DNA of 64,000 bases from an uncultured Alphaproteobacteria bacterium (GTDB lineage: Bacteria; Pseudomonadota; Alphaproteobacteria; UBA2966): assembly GCA_958295725.1 (NCBI GenBank), contig OY282368.1, forward strand, positions 868,001-932,000, read 5' to 3'. The translations under genes and the position numbers were made by a program. The notes below the pieces were generated by a model that was given only the letters and a program-made list of their open reading frames with translations, searched no databases and was not told where the DNA came from. Shown one piece after another: positions 26,613-35,263 of this stretch (its first letter is position 1; the number at the start of each line of letters is the position of its first letter).

Positions 26613-26909
26613 ATGGCCACTTACATCGTGTTGTCGAGGTTCACGCGGCAGGGTATCCGCGACATCAAGGACTCGCCCAAACGGCTCGCCGGGGCCAAGC
26701 GGCTCGCCAAGAGCCTCGGGGGCCGGATCCGTTCGTTCCACATGACGATGGGGTCTTACGACGCGGTCGCCGTGCTCGAGTTGCCGGGCGACGACGCGGC
26801 GGCGTCCTTCGCGCTCCAGATGGCGCGCGCGGGGAACGTCAGCACCGAGACGCTCAAGGCGTTCCCCGAGGCCGACTACCGGAAGATCGTCAACGGCCTG
26901 CCGAAGTAG
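26613..26909 (+). CDS. GYD-domain protein
   Basis: 98 aa small cytosolic alpha/beta-barrel-type protein. The family start TYIVLSRFTRQGIRDIKDSPKR and the GSYDAVAVLELPGDDAAASFAL strand are clear; the GYD triad itself reads GSYD here. GYD proteins are common next to metabolic genes, but their function is unknown. AGGGAGGA precedes the ATG. Divergent from the MBL gene. Confidence 0.8.
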   Translation: MATYIVLSRFTRQGIRDIKDSPKRLAGAKRLAKSLGGRIRSFHMTMGSYDAVAVLELPGDDAAASFALQMARAGNVSTETLKAFPEADYRKIVNGLPK

Positions 26910-27061
26910 CCGCCGCATATTCGTTCCCGCTCCGAGAGGTCGTGCCGCGCGAAAGCGACGGAGAGGCGATGAAGATGGATGATCTGTTCAGGGCGGCGGG
27001 ATCGTTTCCGAGGTCGGGGCAGCGGTAATCACGTGGCCATGACGGCCTCGCCGGGGCTGGG

Positions 27062-27090
27062 TTGACATGCTTCGACCCGGGACATAACTA
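27062..27090 (+). promoter_or_regulatory. Possible promoter of the selenoprotein operon
   Basis: A consensus -35 TTGACA (27062-27067) is followed by CATAAC at 15 bp or TAACTA at 17 bp as a weak -10. It lies about 60 bp before the first GrdB-like start codon, in a 239-bp gene-free gap. The -35 is strong, the -10 is not. Confidence 0.4.
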
Positions 27091-27148
27091 CGCAGCCTGG
27101 ACCGGCGCGCGGCGTCGTCACGGTGCCGAAACTCCGAAAGGCTCGATC

Positions 27149-28378
27149 ATGGTACGACTGGCCGATGTCCCCATGCCGGAACGCGAATTCCTTGAGCGTA
27201 TACCCATTCCGTATATCGAGGACGCGCCCTGCGTCGCGGGCCCTCCCTTGAAGGAGCGCCGGGTGGCGATCGTGACGACCGCCGGCCTGACCACGCGCGA
27301 GGACTCGCGATTCGCCATGGGGACGAGCGACTATCGCGTGATCCCGGCCGACGTGGAAGCCGACCGGCTGGTCATGAGCCATGCGTCCATCAATTACGAC
27401 AGGAGCGGTTTCCAGCAGGACGTCAACGTGGTCTTTCCCATCGACCGGTTGCGGGAGCTCGCCGACGGCGGGGTCGTCGGATCGGTCGCCGATTTTCACT
27501 ACTCGTTCATGGGCGCCACCGACGCGGTCGTCCTGGAGCCCGCCGCGGTCCGGCTCGCGGACTTTCTCAAGAAGGATGCCGTGGACGCCGTCCTCCTGAC
27601 CCCCGTGTGACCGGCCTGTACGCGCGCCGGGGGCGCGCTGGCGAAGTATCTCGAACGCGAAGGCATCCCGACGGTGCACATCAGCCTGATTCGGGAACAC
27701 AGCGAGAAGAACCGCACGCCCCGGACGCTCTGGGTGACCTTCGAGCTCGGCCGGCCGCTCGGCGTCCCCAACGACCCCGGTTTTCAGCGTCGCGTCGTCG
27801 AGGCGGCGTTGCGACTGCTGGAATCTTCGGACGGTCCCATACTGGCGGACTATCCCGAAGACGCGCCCCGCGGCCGCGACCGTAGCGCCGGCGAGGAGCC
27901 ATGGGTCTGCCCGATCGGCCTCGTCGCTCCGTCGGATGCCTCTGGCGACGAGTCGGTGGACGCCAGGCTGTCGAGAGAGATTTCCGGGCTCGCGCCGTGG
28001 CACGATCTGGCCGTCCGCAAGACGGAACGGTCGACCGTCGGGTCGAGTGGTCTCGAAATGCCGGACGCGGCCGCGTTCGTGCTGTCTTTCCTGTCGGGCG
28101 AGGTTCCGGAAAGCCCTATCGACGGAGCCCGTGCGGACCGCGCCTTGAAATGGGCCTGCGACGACATCCGGGCCTACTACTACGAGGCGATGCTCGCCCA
28201 GCCGGGTTCGCCCACCAGTGGCGACCTCGACGCCTGGTTCTTCGGCGAGACCACGGCGGGTTCCGTGTTTTTCGATCTGCAGAAGGTTCTACTGGAACAC
28301 GAGGACGAGACGTTCCGGCTCATCGGTAAGGTGTCCCTGGTCCCACGCCTGCAGCAGCACCGGTCTCCCCTGGATTGA
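27149..28378 (+). CDS. GrdB-family selenoprotein 1 (in-frame UGA = Sec154)
   Basis: Read through the TGA at 27608-27610 this is one 409-aa protein. Before the TGA lie RRVAIVTTAGL, SHASINYDRSGFQQDVNVVFP and the diagnostic GSVADFHYSFMG of the glycine/sarcosine/betaine and D-proline reductase selenoprotein B family. The TGA falls in VLLTPV-U-PACTRAGGALA, a UxxC redox motif, exactly where GrdB has selenocysteine. The same frame continues with LAKYLEREGIPTVHISLIRE and RTLWVTFELGRPLGVPND. The start is the ATG after GAAAGG. A hairpin 11 nt after the TGA could be the SECIS. Substrate unknown; the enzyme probably reductively cleaves a C-N or similar bond. Selenocysteine is inferred. Confidence 0.85.
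27622..27638 (+). promoter_or_regulatory. Candidate bacterial SECIS hairpin 1
   Basis: GCGCGCC-GGG-GGCGCGC: a perfect 7-bp stem starting 11 nt after the UGA at 27608, within the coding region as bacterial SECIS elements are. The apical loop begins with G. A second copy of the same stem at the same distance follows the UGA of the next gene. Confidence 0.6.
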
Positions 28379-28382
28379 TTCG

Positions 28383-29630
28383 ATGGTGCGACTCGGCGCG
28401 CTCTCGGAGTGGGACCGTCAGCACATCCTGAACGCCGACGTACCCTCCTTCGGGGACCGGCCGTGGGCGGTCGCGCCGCCGCCTGTGGAACGGCGCGTCG
28501 CCATCGTCACGACGGCCGGACTGCATCGGCGCGGCGACCGGCCGTTCTCGCCGGGTGCCGGCGACTACCGGATCGTTCCGGGCACGAGTACGGGCGATGG
28601 CCTCGTCATGAGCCACGTATCGGTCAATTTCGATCGAACGGGGTTTCAGGAAGATCTCAACGTCGTCTTTCCCCTCGACCGGCTTCGGGACCTGGCCGGC
28701 GACCGTCTGATCGGCTCGGTCGCCGACTATCACTACTCGTTCATGGGCGGCGGCACCCATCCCGCGTGGATGCGGGAGAGCGCCGCGACCGTGGCGGAGC
28801 TCCTCCGCGCGGACCGCGTGAACGCCGTGCTCCTCGTCCCCGTGTGACCAAGCTGCACGCGCGCCGTCGGCGCGCTCGCCCACGTGCTGGAAGGTTCGGG
28901 GATTCCGACAACGCAGATCAGCCTGGTTCGAGAGCATACGGAGGCCATTTCGCCGCCACGGGCCCTCTGGGTCGACTTCCCGCTGGGACGCCCCTTCGGT
29001 CTCCCGGGCGACGCGCCGTTCCAGCGGCGCGTGCTGCGGGCGGCGCTCGACCTGTTCGACGGGGCGGACGGGCCGCTGCTGGAGGACTACGACCGGGATC
29101 TGCCGGACCAGGCCGACATCGACGCGACCGGTTGGGCCTGTCCGGTGGGCCTTGCTCCGCCGCCGGCGTCCGAGGTCGACCTCGCCGCGGCCCTGGCGCG
29201 CGAACTCCGGGCCCTGCTGCCCTGGTACGAGCTCTCCCGCGAACGGCGCGGCCGGACCACGGTGGGCGCCGGCGCTCTCGATCCGGAGTCCGCGGTCGCG
29301 TTCGTCGGGAGCTTCCTGGGAGGTCGTCCCGACAACCCCGTCCCGGAACTACCGATCGAAGAGGTCTTCAAGCAGTGCGTGGAGGATATCAAGTCACTGT
29401 ATTGCGAGGCGGCGACGGCGCGGCCGGGAGCGGCGGCCCGGGACGTCGGGCGGTGGTTGTGGAACGAGACCGCCCTGGGTCGGTCCCTCCTGGCCCTGCG
29501 CCGACAGTTCCTCGAAGGGACCCATGCCGGCCTGAAGTCGGTGGCGGAGCATTCCCTCGTTCCACGCGCGGTTCTGGAAGCGCGCGGCCTGCCGCGATCG
29601 TCGCGGCCCGACTGGCACATGCCCCAGTGA
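28383..29630 (+). CDS. GrdB-family selenoprotein 2 (in-frame UGA = Sec155)
   Basis: Paralogue of the preceding gene, 415 aa when the TGA at 28845-28847 is read as selenocysteine. RRVAIVTTAGLHRRGDRPF, SHVSVNFDRTGFQEDLNVVFP and GSVADYHYSFMG precede the motif VLLVPV-U-PSCTRAVGALA. Afterwards IPTTQISLVREHTEA and LWVDFPLGRPFGLPGDA align block by block with copy 1. The start ATG lies 4 nt after the stop of copy 1, so the pair is surely co-transcribed. The C-terminal halves differ more than the N-terminal halves. The two could be isoenzymes or form a heteromer. The partner proteins of classical glycine reductase (GrdA, GrdC, GrdD) are absent from the window. Confidence 0.85.
28859..28875 (+). promoter_or_regulatory. 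Candidate bacterial SECIS hairpin 2
   Basis: GCGCGCC-GTC-GGCGCGC, the same 7-bp stem as in copy 1 and again exactly 11 nt after the UGA (28845-28847). The loop starts GU, the dinucleotide that SelB recognises in the E. coli fdhF element. Part of the identity reflects the shared peptide CTRAxGALA. Confidence 0.6.
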
Positions 29631-29787
29631 CGAAGCGCGCGCCGTTTCCAGCGGCCCACGCGGCGTCTCAGTCCCATAATTTATTGAATCAGGGCACGGG
29701 GTAGACCGGACAACGGGTTTGCGGCAACATCGGGCTTCGTCGACGGGCGACTCGAATGTCGCCGTGTCGTTGACAGGGGAGGACATC

Positions 29788-30804
29788 ATGAAATTCGTTG
29801 CGAGGAAGAGTTGGGTTGCGGCCGGCGTGGCGGGCGTCATGCTCGCGGCCGTTTCGGCCGTACCCGCCAAGGCGGAAGTTTCCACGGTAAATCTGGCCCA
29901 GCAGTTCGGGCTCCTGTACGTGCCGCTGCACGTCGTGCTCGAGCACGGGCTCGTCGAGAAGCACGCCGAGAAGATCGGCCTGCCCGTGCCTGAGATCAAG
30001 CTGTTCAAGATCAGCGGCGGCGCCAACATCAACAAGGCCCTGCTCGCCAAGACCATCGATTTCGGTGCGCATGGCATCGGTCCGGCGCTCAAGCTCTGGG
30101 GCAGGACCAAGGGCGCCTTCAAGGTGGCGAGCGGCATGGCCGACATGCCCCTGAAGCTCAACACCAACGACCCGAACGTCAAGACGGTCGAGGACTACGT
30201 CAACGTCACCGACCACAAGATCGCGACCCCGGCGGCCAAGGTGTCGATCCAGGCCGTGACCTTGCAGATGTACGCGGACAAGAAGTGGGGCGAGCCGACC
30301 AAGCTCGATCATCTGGTCGTCTCCATGAAGCACCCCATCGCACTCGCCGCCATCATGTCGGGCGGCCAGACGGTGAAGAGCCACTTCGCCACGCTGCCCT
30401 ACTCCTTCCAGGAGCTGAAGAGCGGCAAGACCCACAACGTCATCACGTCCTACGATATCCTGGGCGGTCAGCACACGGTGCTGGTGATGAGCGCCAGTCA
30501 GGAATTCAAGAACGAGAATCCGAAGACCTACCAAGCGGTGACCGACGCCTACAACGAGGCCTTCGAGTGGGTGAACGCCAATCCGGAAGCCGCGGCCGAT
30601 CTTTACATCAAGTATACCAAGACCAAGCTCGACCCGGCCGAGGTGAAAGCGATGCTGACGGACAAGAACGAGATCACATTCGATCCGACGCCGAAGCACA
30701 CCATGAAGTACGCGAACTTCCTGCACAAGATCGGCGACATTCCCAAGGCCGATAGCTGGAAGGACTTCTACTTCGAGAACAACCACCACATGTCCGGCAG
30801 CTGA
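29788..30804 (+). CDS. ABC transporter substrate-binding protein (NMT1/SsuA-like)
   Basis: 338 aa from the ATG after GGGGAGG; an upstream extension is rejected. Signal peptide of about 30 residues (WVAAGVAGVMLAAVSAVPAKA) for export to the periplasm. The mature part has the NMT1/THI5 fold seen in nitrate, sulfonate, taurine and aromatic binders: FKISGGANINKALLAKTIDFGAHGIGP, DYVNVTDHKIATPAAKVSIQA and GGQHTVLVMSASQEFK. The ligand cannot be named. It starts 157 nt after selenoprotein 2 on the same strand and may bring in that enzyme's substrate. Confidence 0.83.
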   Translation: MKFVARKSWVAAGVAGVMLAAVSAVPAKAEVSTVNLAQQFGLLYVPLHVVLEHGLVEKHAEKIGLPVPEIKLFKISGGANINKALLAKTIDFGAHGIGPALKLWGRTKGAFKVASGMADMPLKLNTNDPNVKTVEDYVNVTDHKIATPAAKVSIQAVTLQMYADKKWGEPTKLDHLVVSMKHPIALAAIMSGGQTVKSHFATLPYSFQELKSGKTHNVITSYDILGGQHTVLVMSASQEFKNENPKTYQAVTDAYNEAFEWVNANPEAAADLYIKYTKTKLDPAEVKAMLTDKNEITFDPTPKHTMKYANFLHKIGDIPKADSWKDFYFENNHHMSGS

Positions 30805-31656
30805 ATGGCGACCGGCAGCGAACCGGCGGCGGGAACGGCGGGGACGACTCCCGCCGTTCCCGCCGCGCCCGTCCTCGACGTCGACGGTGTCACGCTCCAA
30901 TACAAGACCAAGGAGCACCTGATCACCGCGACCTACCGGGTCGGTTTCCAGACGTATCCAGCGGACCGCTTCGTCATCCTCGGTCCGTCCGGCTGCGGCA
31001 AATCGACCCTGCTCAAGGGGATCGCGGGCTACCTGCATCCCGTCGAGGGCGAGATGCGTCTCAAGGGGAACGCGATCCGTGATCCGGGGCCCGACCGTTG
31101 CATGGTCTTCCAGGAGTTCGACCAGCTCCTGCCCTGGAAGACGGTCATGGGCAACATCACCTTCGCGCTCCTCAACGGCGGCAAGTGCAAGTCTCAGGAC
31201 GAGGCGAGGGAGATCGCTCACGAGTACATCCGCAAGGTGAAGCTCGAGCGTTTCGAGGACACCTATCCCCACATGCTGTCCGGCGGCATGAAGCAACGCG
31301 TCGCCATCGCTCGCGCCATGTCCATGGAACCCGATATCCTGCTGATGGACGAGCCGTTCGCGGCGCTCGATGCGCTGACCCGCCGCCAGATGCAGGAGGA
31401 GCTTCTGCAGTTGTGGGACGACACGCGGTTCACCGTGATTTTCGTCACTCACTCGATCGAGGAGGCCGTCATCGTCGGCAGCCGCATCCTGATCATGTCG
31501 CCGCATCCCGGGCAGGTGAAGGCCGAGCTCAACGCCCACCTGCACACCCACGACGATGTCGGCGGCGAGGGCTTCATGGCCCTGCAGAACCGTATCCACG
31601 GCATGATCTTCGCCGACAGGGTGCTGGAGGAGGAGACCCAGCCCCAGCATGCCTGA
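30805..31656 (+). CDS. ABC transporter ATPase (SsuB/TauB-like)
   Basis: 283 aa, starting immediately after the binding-protein stop. Walker A GPSGCGKST, Q-loop MVFQEFDQLLPWKTVMGN, signature LSGGMKQRVAIARAM, Walker B ILLMDEPFAALDALTRRQMQ and switch THSIEEAV are all intact and typical of the nitrate/sulfonate/taurine family. A Pro/Ala-rich N-terminal extension of about 20 residues precedes the domain. It overlaps the first permease by 8 nt. Confidence 0.9.
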   Translation: MATGSEPAAGTAGTTPAVPAAPVLDVDGVTLQYKTKEHLITATYRVGFQTYPADRFVILGPSGCGKSTLLKGIAGYLHPVEGEMRLKGNAIRDPGPDRCMVFQEFDQLLPWKTVMGNITFALLNGGKCKSQDEAREIAHEYIRKVKLERFEDTYPHMLSGGMKQRVAIARAMSMEPDILLMDEPFAALDALTRRQMQEELLQLWDDTRFTVIFVTHSIEEAVIVGSRILIMSPHPGQVKAELNAHLHTHDDVGGEGFMALQNRIHGMIFADRVLEEETQPQHA

Positions 31657-32569
31657 ACGCGTGATCCAGCCATACGTCCGGGAGGAACTGGACGGCCGGG
31701 ACATCGGCGAAGCGGTGGTCGGCGACGTTGAACGGCGGTTGTCCGTCTGGGAACGCGTCTCGAACATCGACGCGGTGCGCAAGCTCAGCGTCCTCGTGAC
31801 GCTGGTCGTGGCGTGGGAGCTCTACACCCGGATCAGCGACATCAACGAACTCATGTTCCCGACGTTCTCCTCCACGGGGACGGCTCTCTACAACGCGCTG
31901 GTCAACGAAGGCCTGCTGATCAACGTCTGGAACTCGCTCAGTCTGCTGCTGACGGGCTACGGCATCGGCGTCGGTATCGCCGCCATGCTCGTCGTCTTCG
32001 GCGTGTGGACGCGCTTCGGCAGCGACCTGCTGACGACGCTCACGGCCATGCTCAACCCGCTGCCTGCCATCGCGCTGCTGCCGATGGCCATGCTGTGGTT
32101 CGGTCTCGGTCCGGCGGCCATCGTCTTCACGCTGCTCCACTCCATCATCTGGCCGGTGGCGCTCAACACCCATTCCGGGTTCATGGGCGTCAGCGAGACC
32201 CAGCGCATGGTCGGCCGCAACTACGGTCTCCGGGGCCTGTCCTACATCTACAAGATCCTCATCCCGGCGGCCTTTCCGTCGATCCTGACGGGACTGCGCA
32301 TCGGCTGGGCCTTCGCCTGGCGTACGCTGATCGCGGCCGAGCTGGTGTTCGGCGGCCAGGTGGCGGACACGTCGGGCCAGCTCGGTGCCGAGGGATCCAG
32401 CGCCGGCGGGCTCGGTTGGATCATCTTCCAGAACCAGATGGAGAACCAGACGCCTTACGTGTTCGCCGGCCTGTTCGCCGTGATCCTGGTGGGGATCATC
32501 ATCGAGAACGGCGTGTTCCGTAACGTCGAGGATCGAACGATCCGCCGCTGGGGGATGCAGATCGGATGA
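31649..32569 (+). CDS. ABC transporter permease 1 (SsuC/TauC-like)
   Basis: 306 aa with about six membrane segments, e.g. VTLVVAWELYTRISD, LTGYGIGVGIAAMLVVFGVW and ALLPMAMLWFGLGPAAIVF. The cytoplasmic coupling helix (EAA loop) reads GRNYGLRGLSYIYKILIPAAFPSILTG. A cytosolic N-terminal tail of about 45 residues (EELDGRDIGEAVVGDVERRLS) is shared with permease 2. It overlaps the ATPase by 8 nt and permease 2 by 4 nt. Confidence 0.88.
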   Translation: MPERVIQPYVREELDGRDIGEAVVGDVERRLSVWERVSNIDAVRKLSVLVTLVVAWELYTRISDINELMFPTFSSTGTALYNALVNEGLLINVWNSLSLLLTGYGIGVGIAAMLVVFGVWTRFGSDLLTTLTAMLNPLPAIALLPMAMLWFGLGPAAIVFTLLHSIIWPVALNTHSGFMGVSETQRMVGRNYGLRGLSYIYKILIPAAFPSILTGLRIGWAFAWRTLIAAELVFGGQVADTSGQLGAEGSSAGGLGWIIFQNQMENQTPYVFAGLFAVILVGIIIENGVFRNVEDRTIRRWGMQIG

Positions 32570-33447
32570 CGGACACGACGACAGAGACCCACGTCCGGCC
32601 GGAGTTCGTCGTCGAACGGCTCGAGGCGGCCCGGGACGTCGACGTCGAGCGGCGCCTGTCTCTGTTCGAGCGAATCTCGAACGTCAACGCGGTCCGCAAG
32701 CTCACCATACTCCTGGGCCTCGTCGTGCTGTGGGAGGGCTACACCTGGATCGGGAAAGTCGAGCCCCTGCTGTTCCCGAGCTTCTCCGCGAGCGCCTCGG
32801 TCCTGTGGGAGACCCTGTTGAGCGGCCTGATGCTGGAGAAGGTCTGGATCACCGTCTATGTGCTGGTGCTCGGTTACGCGGCGGGTCTGTTTCTCGCGGC
32901 GGCACTGCTGACCTTCGCGGTGATGACGCGAATCGGCAGCGACTTCCTCAGCACCATGACGGCCATGTTCCAGCCACTTCCGGCAATTTCCCTGCTGCCG
33001 CTGGCGATGTTGTGGTTCGGCCTCGGGGTGCCGAGTCTGGTCTTCGTCACCATCCACTCGGTGCTCTGGGCCGTCGCGCTGAGCACCCACACCGGCTTCA
33101 TGTCGGTCAGCGAGACGTTGCGCATGGTGGGCCGCAACTACGGCCTGCGCGGGATTCCTTACGTCTTCATGATCCTCGTGCCAGCGGCCTTTGCCGCCAT
33201 CCTCACGGGAATGAAGGTAGGGTGGGCCTTCGCTTGGCGGACGTTGATCGGCGCCGAGCTCGTGTTCGGCGCGGCGTCCGGCGAGGGCGGGCTGGGCTGG
33301 ATGATCTTCGAGAGAGGCGACAACCTCGAAACGCCTTACGTCTTCGCGGCCCTCTTCACGGTCATCGTCATCGGCCTCATCGTCGAGAACCTGATCTTCC
33401 GTAACGTCGAGATCGGCACCGTGCAGAAGTGGGGCATGCAGCGCTAG
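32566..33447 (+). CDS. ABC transporter permease 2 (SsuC/TauC-like)
   Basis: 293 aa paralogue of permease 1: the N-terminal tail (DVDVERRLSLFERISNVNAVRKL), LLPLAMLWFGLGVPSLVF and the coupling loop GRNYGLRGIPYVFMILVPAAFAAILTG align along the whole length. Most Ssu/Tau-type importers use a homodimer of one permease; here two diverged copies in one operon suggest a heterodimer. It lacks the ten-residue insert with GQVADTSG found in permease 1. Last gene of the operon. Confidence 0.88.
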   Translation: MTDTTTETHVRPEFVVERLEAARDVDVERRLSLFERISNVNAVRKLTILLGLVVLWEGYTWIGKVEPLLFPSFSASASVLWETLLSGLMLEKVWITVYVLVLGYAAGLFLAAALLTFAVMTRIGSDFLSTMTAMFQPLPAISLLPLAMLWFGLGVPSLVFVTIHSVLWAVALSTHTGFMSVSETLRMVGRNYGLRGIPYVFMILVPAAFAAILTGMKVGWAFAWRTLIGAELVFGAASGEGGLGWMIFERGDNLETPYVFAALFTVIVIGLIVENLIFRNVEIGTVQKWGMQR

Positions 33448-33770
33448 GAGTCTGTCCGGGTAATGGAGGCATGTGCGCTGTGGGGAATCCCTTCGTGAGC
33501 AGATGATCCCGTCCTCGCGGGTGAAATCGTCGCGCCGGCGGTCCACGTCGACAAACAGGCGGGAGTAGGGGGCCGCGGCGACGATCGCGCCTTGTCCGGG
33601 TCGGGATATCTGACGATGGGAAATCCGGGGCGGGACATGGGCCGCGAGCGCATCGCGATTCAGGATGGCCCGTCGCGAGAGGGTTTTACGGCTCCAATCG
33701 CGGCCCTTGCCGGACGGGGCGCGCGTTTGGCATGGTTTCGGGAAATCCAATCCGAACCTGGAGGCCCGCG
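33448..33770. other. Gap with a possible N-formylglutamate-amidohydrolase-like remnant
   Basis: 323 bp without an intact gene. On the minus strand about 33455-33590 reads AAPYSRLFVDVDRRRDDFTRED, reminiscent of the GYSRLxxDxNR block of N-formylglutamate amidohydrolases, with no usable start or continuation. It looks like a decayed fragment, but the match is short and uncertain. Confidence 0.25.
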
Positions 33771-34199
33771 ATGTCGAACTCCAATGCCGTCGAGAACGTT
33801 TCCGGCCACTGCCTTTGCGGCGGTGTCCGCTACGAGGCCGCCGCCGTCCGGCGCCAACTCGTTCAGTGCCATTGCGAGATGTGCCGCCGCGCCGTCGGCG
33901 GCGTCTGGCAGGCGACCCAGGCGCTGCGCGAGGATCTGGCCATCAAGGACGACGGTTGCCTCGCCTGGTACCGGTCGTCCGGGAAGGCGCGGCGCGGATT
34001 CTGCGACAAGTGCGGCGCCAGCCTGTTCTTCGATCACGACGACCGCCCCACCATGGGGATCGCGGCGGGCACGATCGACCAGCCGTCGGGGCTGGAGTTG
34101 GCCGCGAACATCCATATCGACGACGCGGCGGACTACGAGGTCATTTCCGATGACGTACCGGACTTCCGCGACGGACAACACGGCATCGCCTATCCGTGA
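33771..34199 (+). CDS. GFA-family (CENP-V/GFA domain) zinc protein
   Basis: 142 aa from the ATG after CTGGAGG. Zinc-site cysteines appear as GHCLCGGVRYE, QCHCEMCRRAVGG and FCDKCGASLFF, with MGIAAGTIDQPSGL near the end, the pattern of glutathione-dependent formaldehyde-activating enzyme (Gfa). Many family members have other or unknown substrates. It lies near a methanesulfonate-monooxygenase-like operon whose predicted product is formaldehyde, so a role in formaldehyde handling is attractive but only inferred. Confidence 0.82.
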   Translation: MSNSNAVENVSGHCLCGGVRYEAAAVRRQLVQCHCEMCRRAVGGVWQATQALREDLAIKDDGCLAWYRSSGKARRGFCDKCGASLFFDHDDRPTMGIAAGTIDQPSGLELAANIHIDDAADYEVISDDVPDFRDGQHGIAYP

Positions 34200-34304
34200 C
34201 GGGAGGCTGGATCGCGACTACGGCCGCATGCACGTATCGCTTCTTTCCGGGAGTAGCCTCGACTCGGACATGTCGGATCGGGGAACGTCGACAAATAGCG
34301 CAGC

Positions 34305-34470
34305 CTACGGAAGCAGTTTGATGACGGCAACGATCAAGCTGCCGACGGCGATGACTAAACCGCCGAGGCGAAGCATCAACTTGTCTACGATAGCGTCGAT
34401 CTTCGCTTCGAGGCGGGCGATGTCGGCCTTAAGGCGGTGGCGCTCATGGGCGTATGATGGGCGGTGGCGA
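34305..34470 (-). pseudogene. C-terminal remnant of a small coiled-coil membrane protein
   Basis: An open frame ending at the TAG 34305-34307 reads HRLKADIARLEAKIDAIVDK and then LMLRLGGLVIAVGSLIVAVI-KLLP: a short coiled coil plus one membrane helix, like the end of DUF1640-type proteins common in mobile DNA. There is no start codon with a ribosome site. Upstream the sequence runs into a transposase remnant. Confidence 0.35.
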
Positions 34471-34559
34471 CGGTCGGGTCAATCCCGCATGTTCCCGTTC
34501 GCAATGTGGGAATCAATGTCGGGACCACCCAGACGCCGTTGCTAAATAAGGGGAAAAAC

Positions 34560-34792
34560 AATAGGTTGCGATGACGGTTCGACTCCCCATCGGCACAGGT
34601 CAAGACAATCCGCGCATGTTGGACCAGCGCATGGGGCAGGGAGCATGCGCGGGCGAGGCCGAGGAGTTGGGACTTCACGGCGTCATTGAAAACGATGGGC
34701 TCGATCGGGCGCCAATTATTTCCGGGACGCAACACTAGTGCCCTGACGCCGAAATATGTTTCGTTATCAGCAGAGAAAATCTGTGTCGTCAA
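34560..34792 (-). mobile_element. IS630-type transposase N-terminal remnant
   Basis: Within a 135-codon minus-strand frame, residues about 30-75 read EPIVFNDAVKSQLLGLARA and LPHALVQHARIVLTCADGES, which is the helix-turn-helix start of IS630-family transposases. The frame then diverges (SNRHRNLLFF) and no DDE catalytic domain follows, so only a fragment is left. Terminal repeats were not identified. The DNA here is visibly more AT-rich than its neighbours. Confidence 0.5.
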
Positions 34793-34894
34793 GTTCTATC
34801 GGTATCAAGAAATTCAGTCGCCCGACAGAATCATATTTATGTGATGGACTTCAGATTCGGCACACTAGGAGCGTTCATGTAAACAATACAAACC

Positions 34895-35137
34895 ATGAGA
34901 TGCTGTAAAACGTGCGAGAAGATGACTTCTCATATCGAACATCGAATCTCGCATGTGCTGCATTTGCTTCTATCCGTGTTCACCTCCGGAATTTGGTTGG
35001 TGGTCTGGCTGATCTTGGCGCTCAAGAAACGACCCATCCAGTGCACTGCGTGCGGCGGGGAGTGGGGCGACGACAGCGGTGGTTCTGTCGAGCAGCCGGG
35101 GTTTTGGGCTGGCCGTCCATGGTCGGACAGCCCTTGA
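34895..35137 (+). CDS. Small CxxC membrane protein, unknown
   Basis: 80 aa. Cys pairs flank a membrane helix: CCKTCEK at the start, then HRISHVLHLLLSVFTSGIW running into LVVWLILAL, then QCTACGGEWGDD. A zinc ribbon split by one transmembrane segment is a plausible fold. No strong ribosome site precedes the ATG, and the region is AT-rich accessory DNA between an IS remnant and an SDR gene. No function can be proposed. Confidence 0.45.
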   Translation: MRCCKTCEKMTSHIEHRISHVLHLLLSVFTSGIWLVVWLILALKKRPIQCTACGGEWGDDSGGSVEQPGFWAGRPWSDSP

Positions 35138-35263
35138 AACCGGCAAGCCCCGCCGGCCCCGAACCGGCTGGTCGAAAACGAGAGGCCACCGGCGATTGAT
35201 TCGCCGCCACCGCTGCTCCATAAGGAGATGGCGGATCGAACACGGGACGAGGGAGGCACATCG

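Noticed and set aside
27608..27610. TGA as the true stop of a 153-aa protein, or a pseudogene mutation
   Set aside because: The frame continues with strong family homology, the position is the known Sec site of GrdB, and the neighbouring paralogue has the same TGA in the same motif with the same downstream hairpin.
34385..34792. Intact 135-aa protein
   Set aside because: Only residues about 30-75 resemble an IS630 transposase start; the remainder is out of frame and antisense to another remnant.
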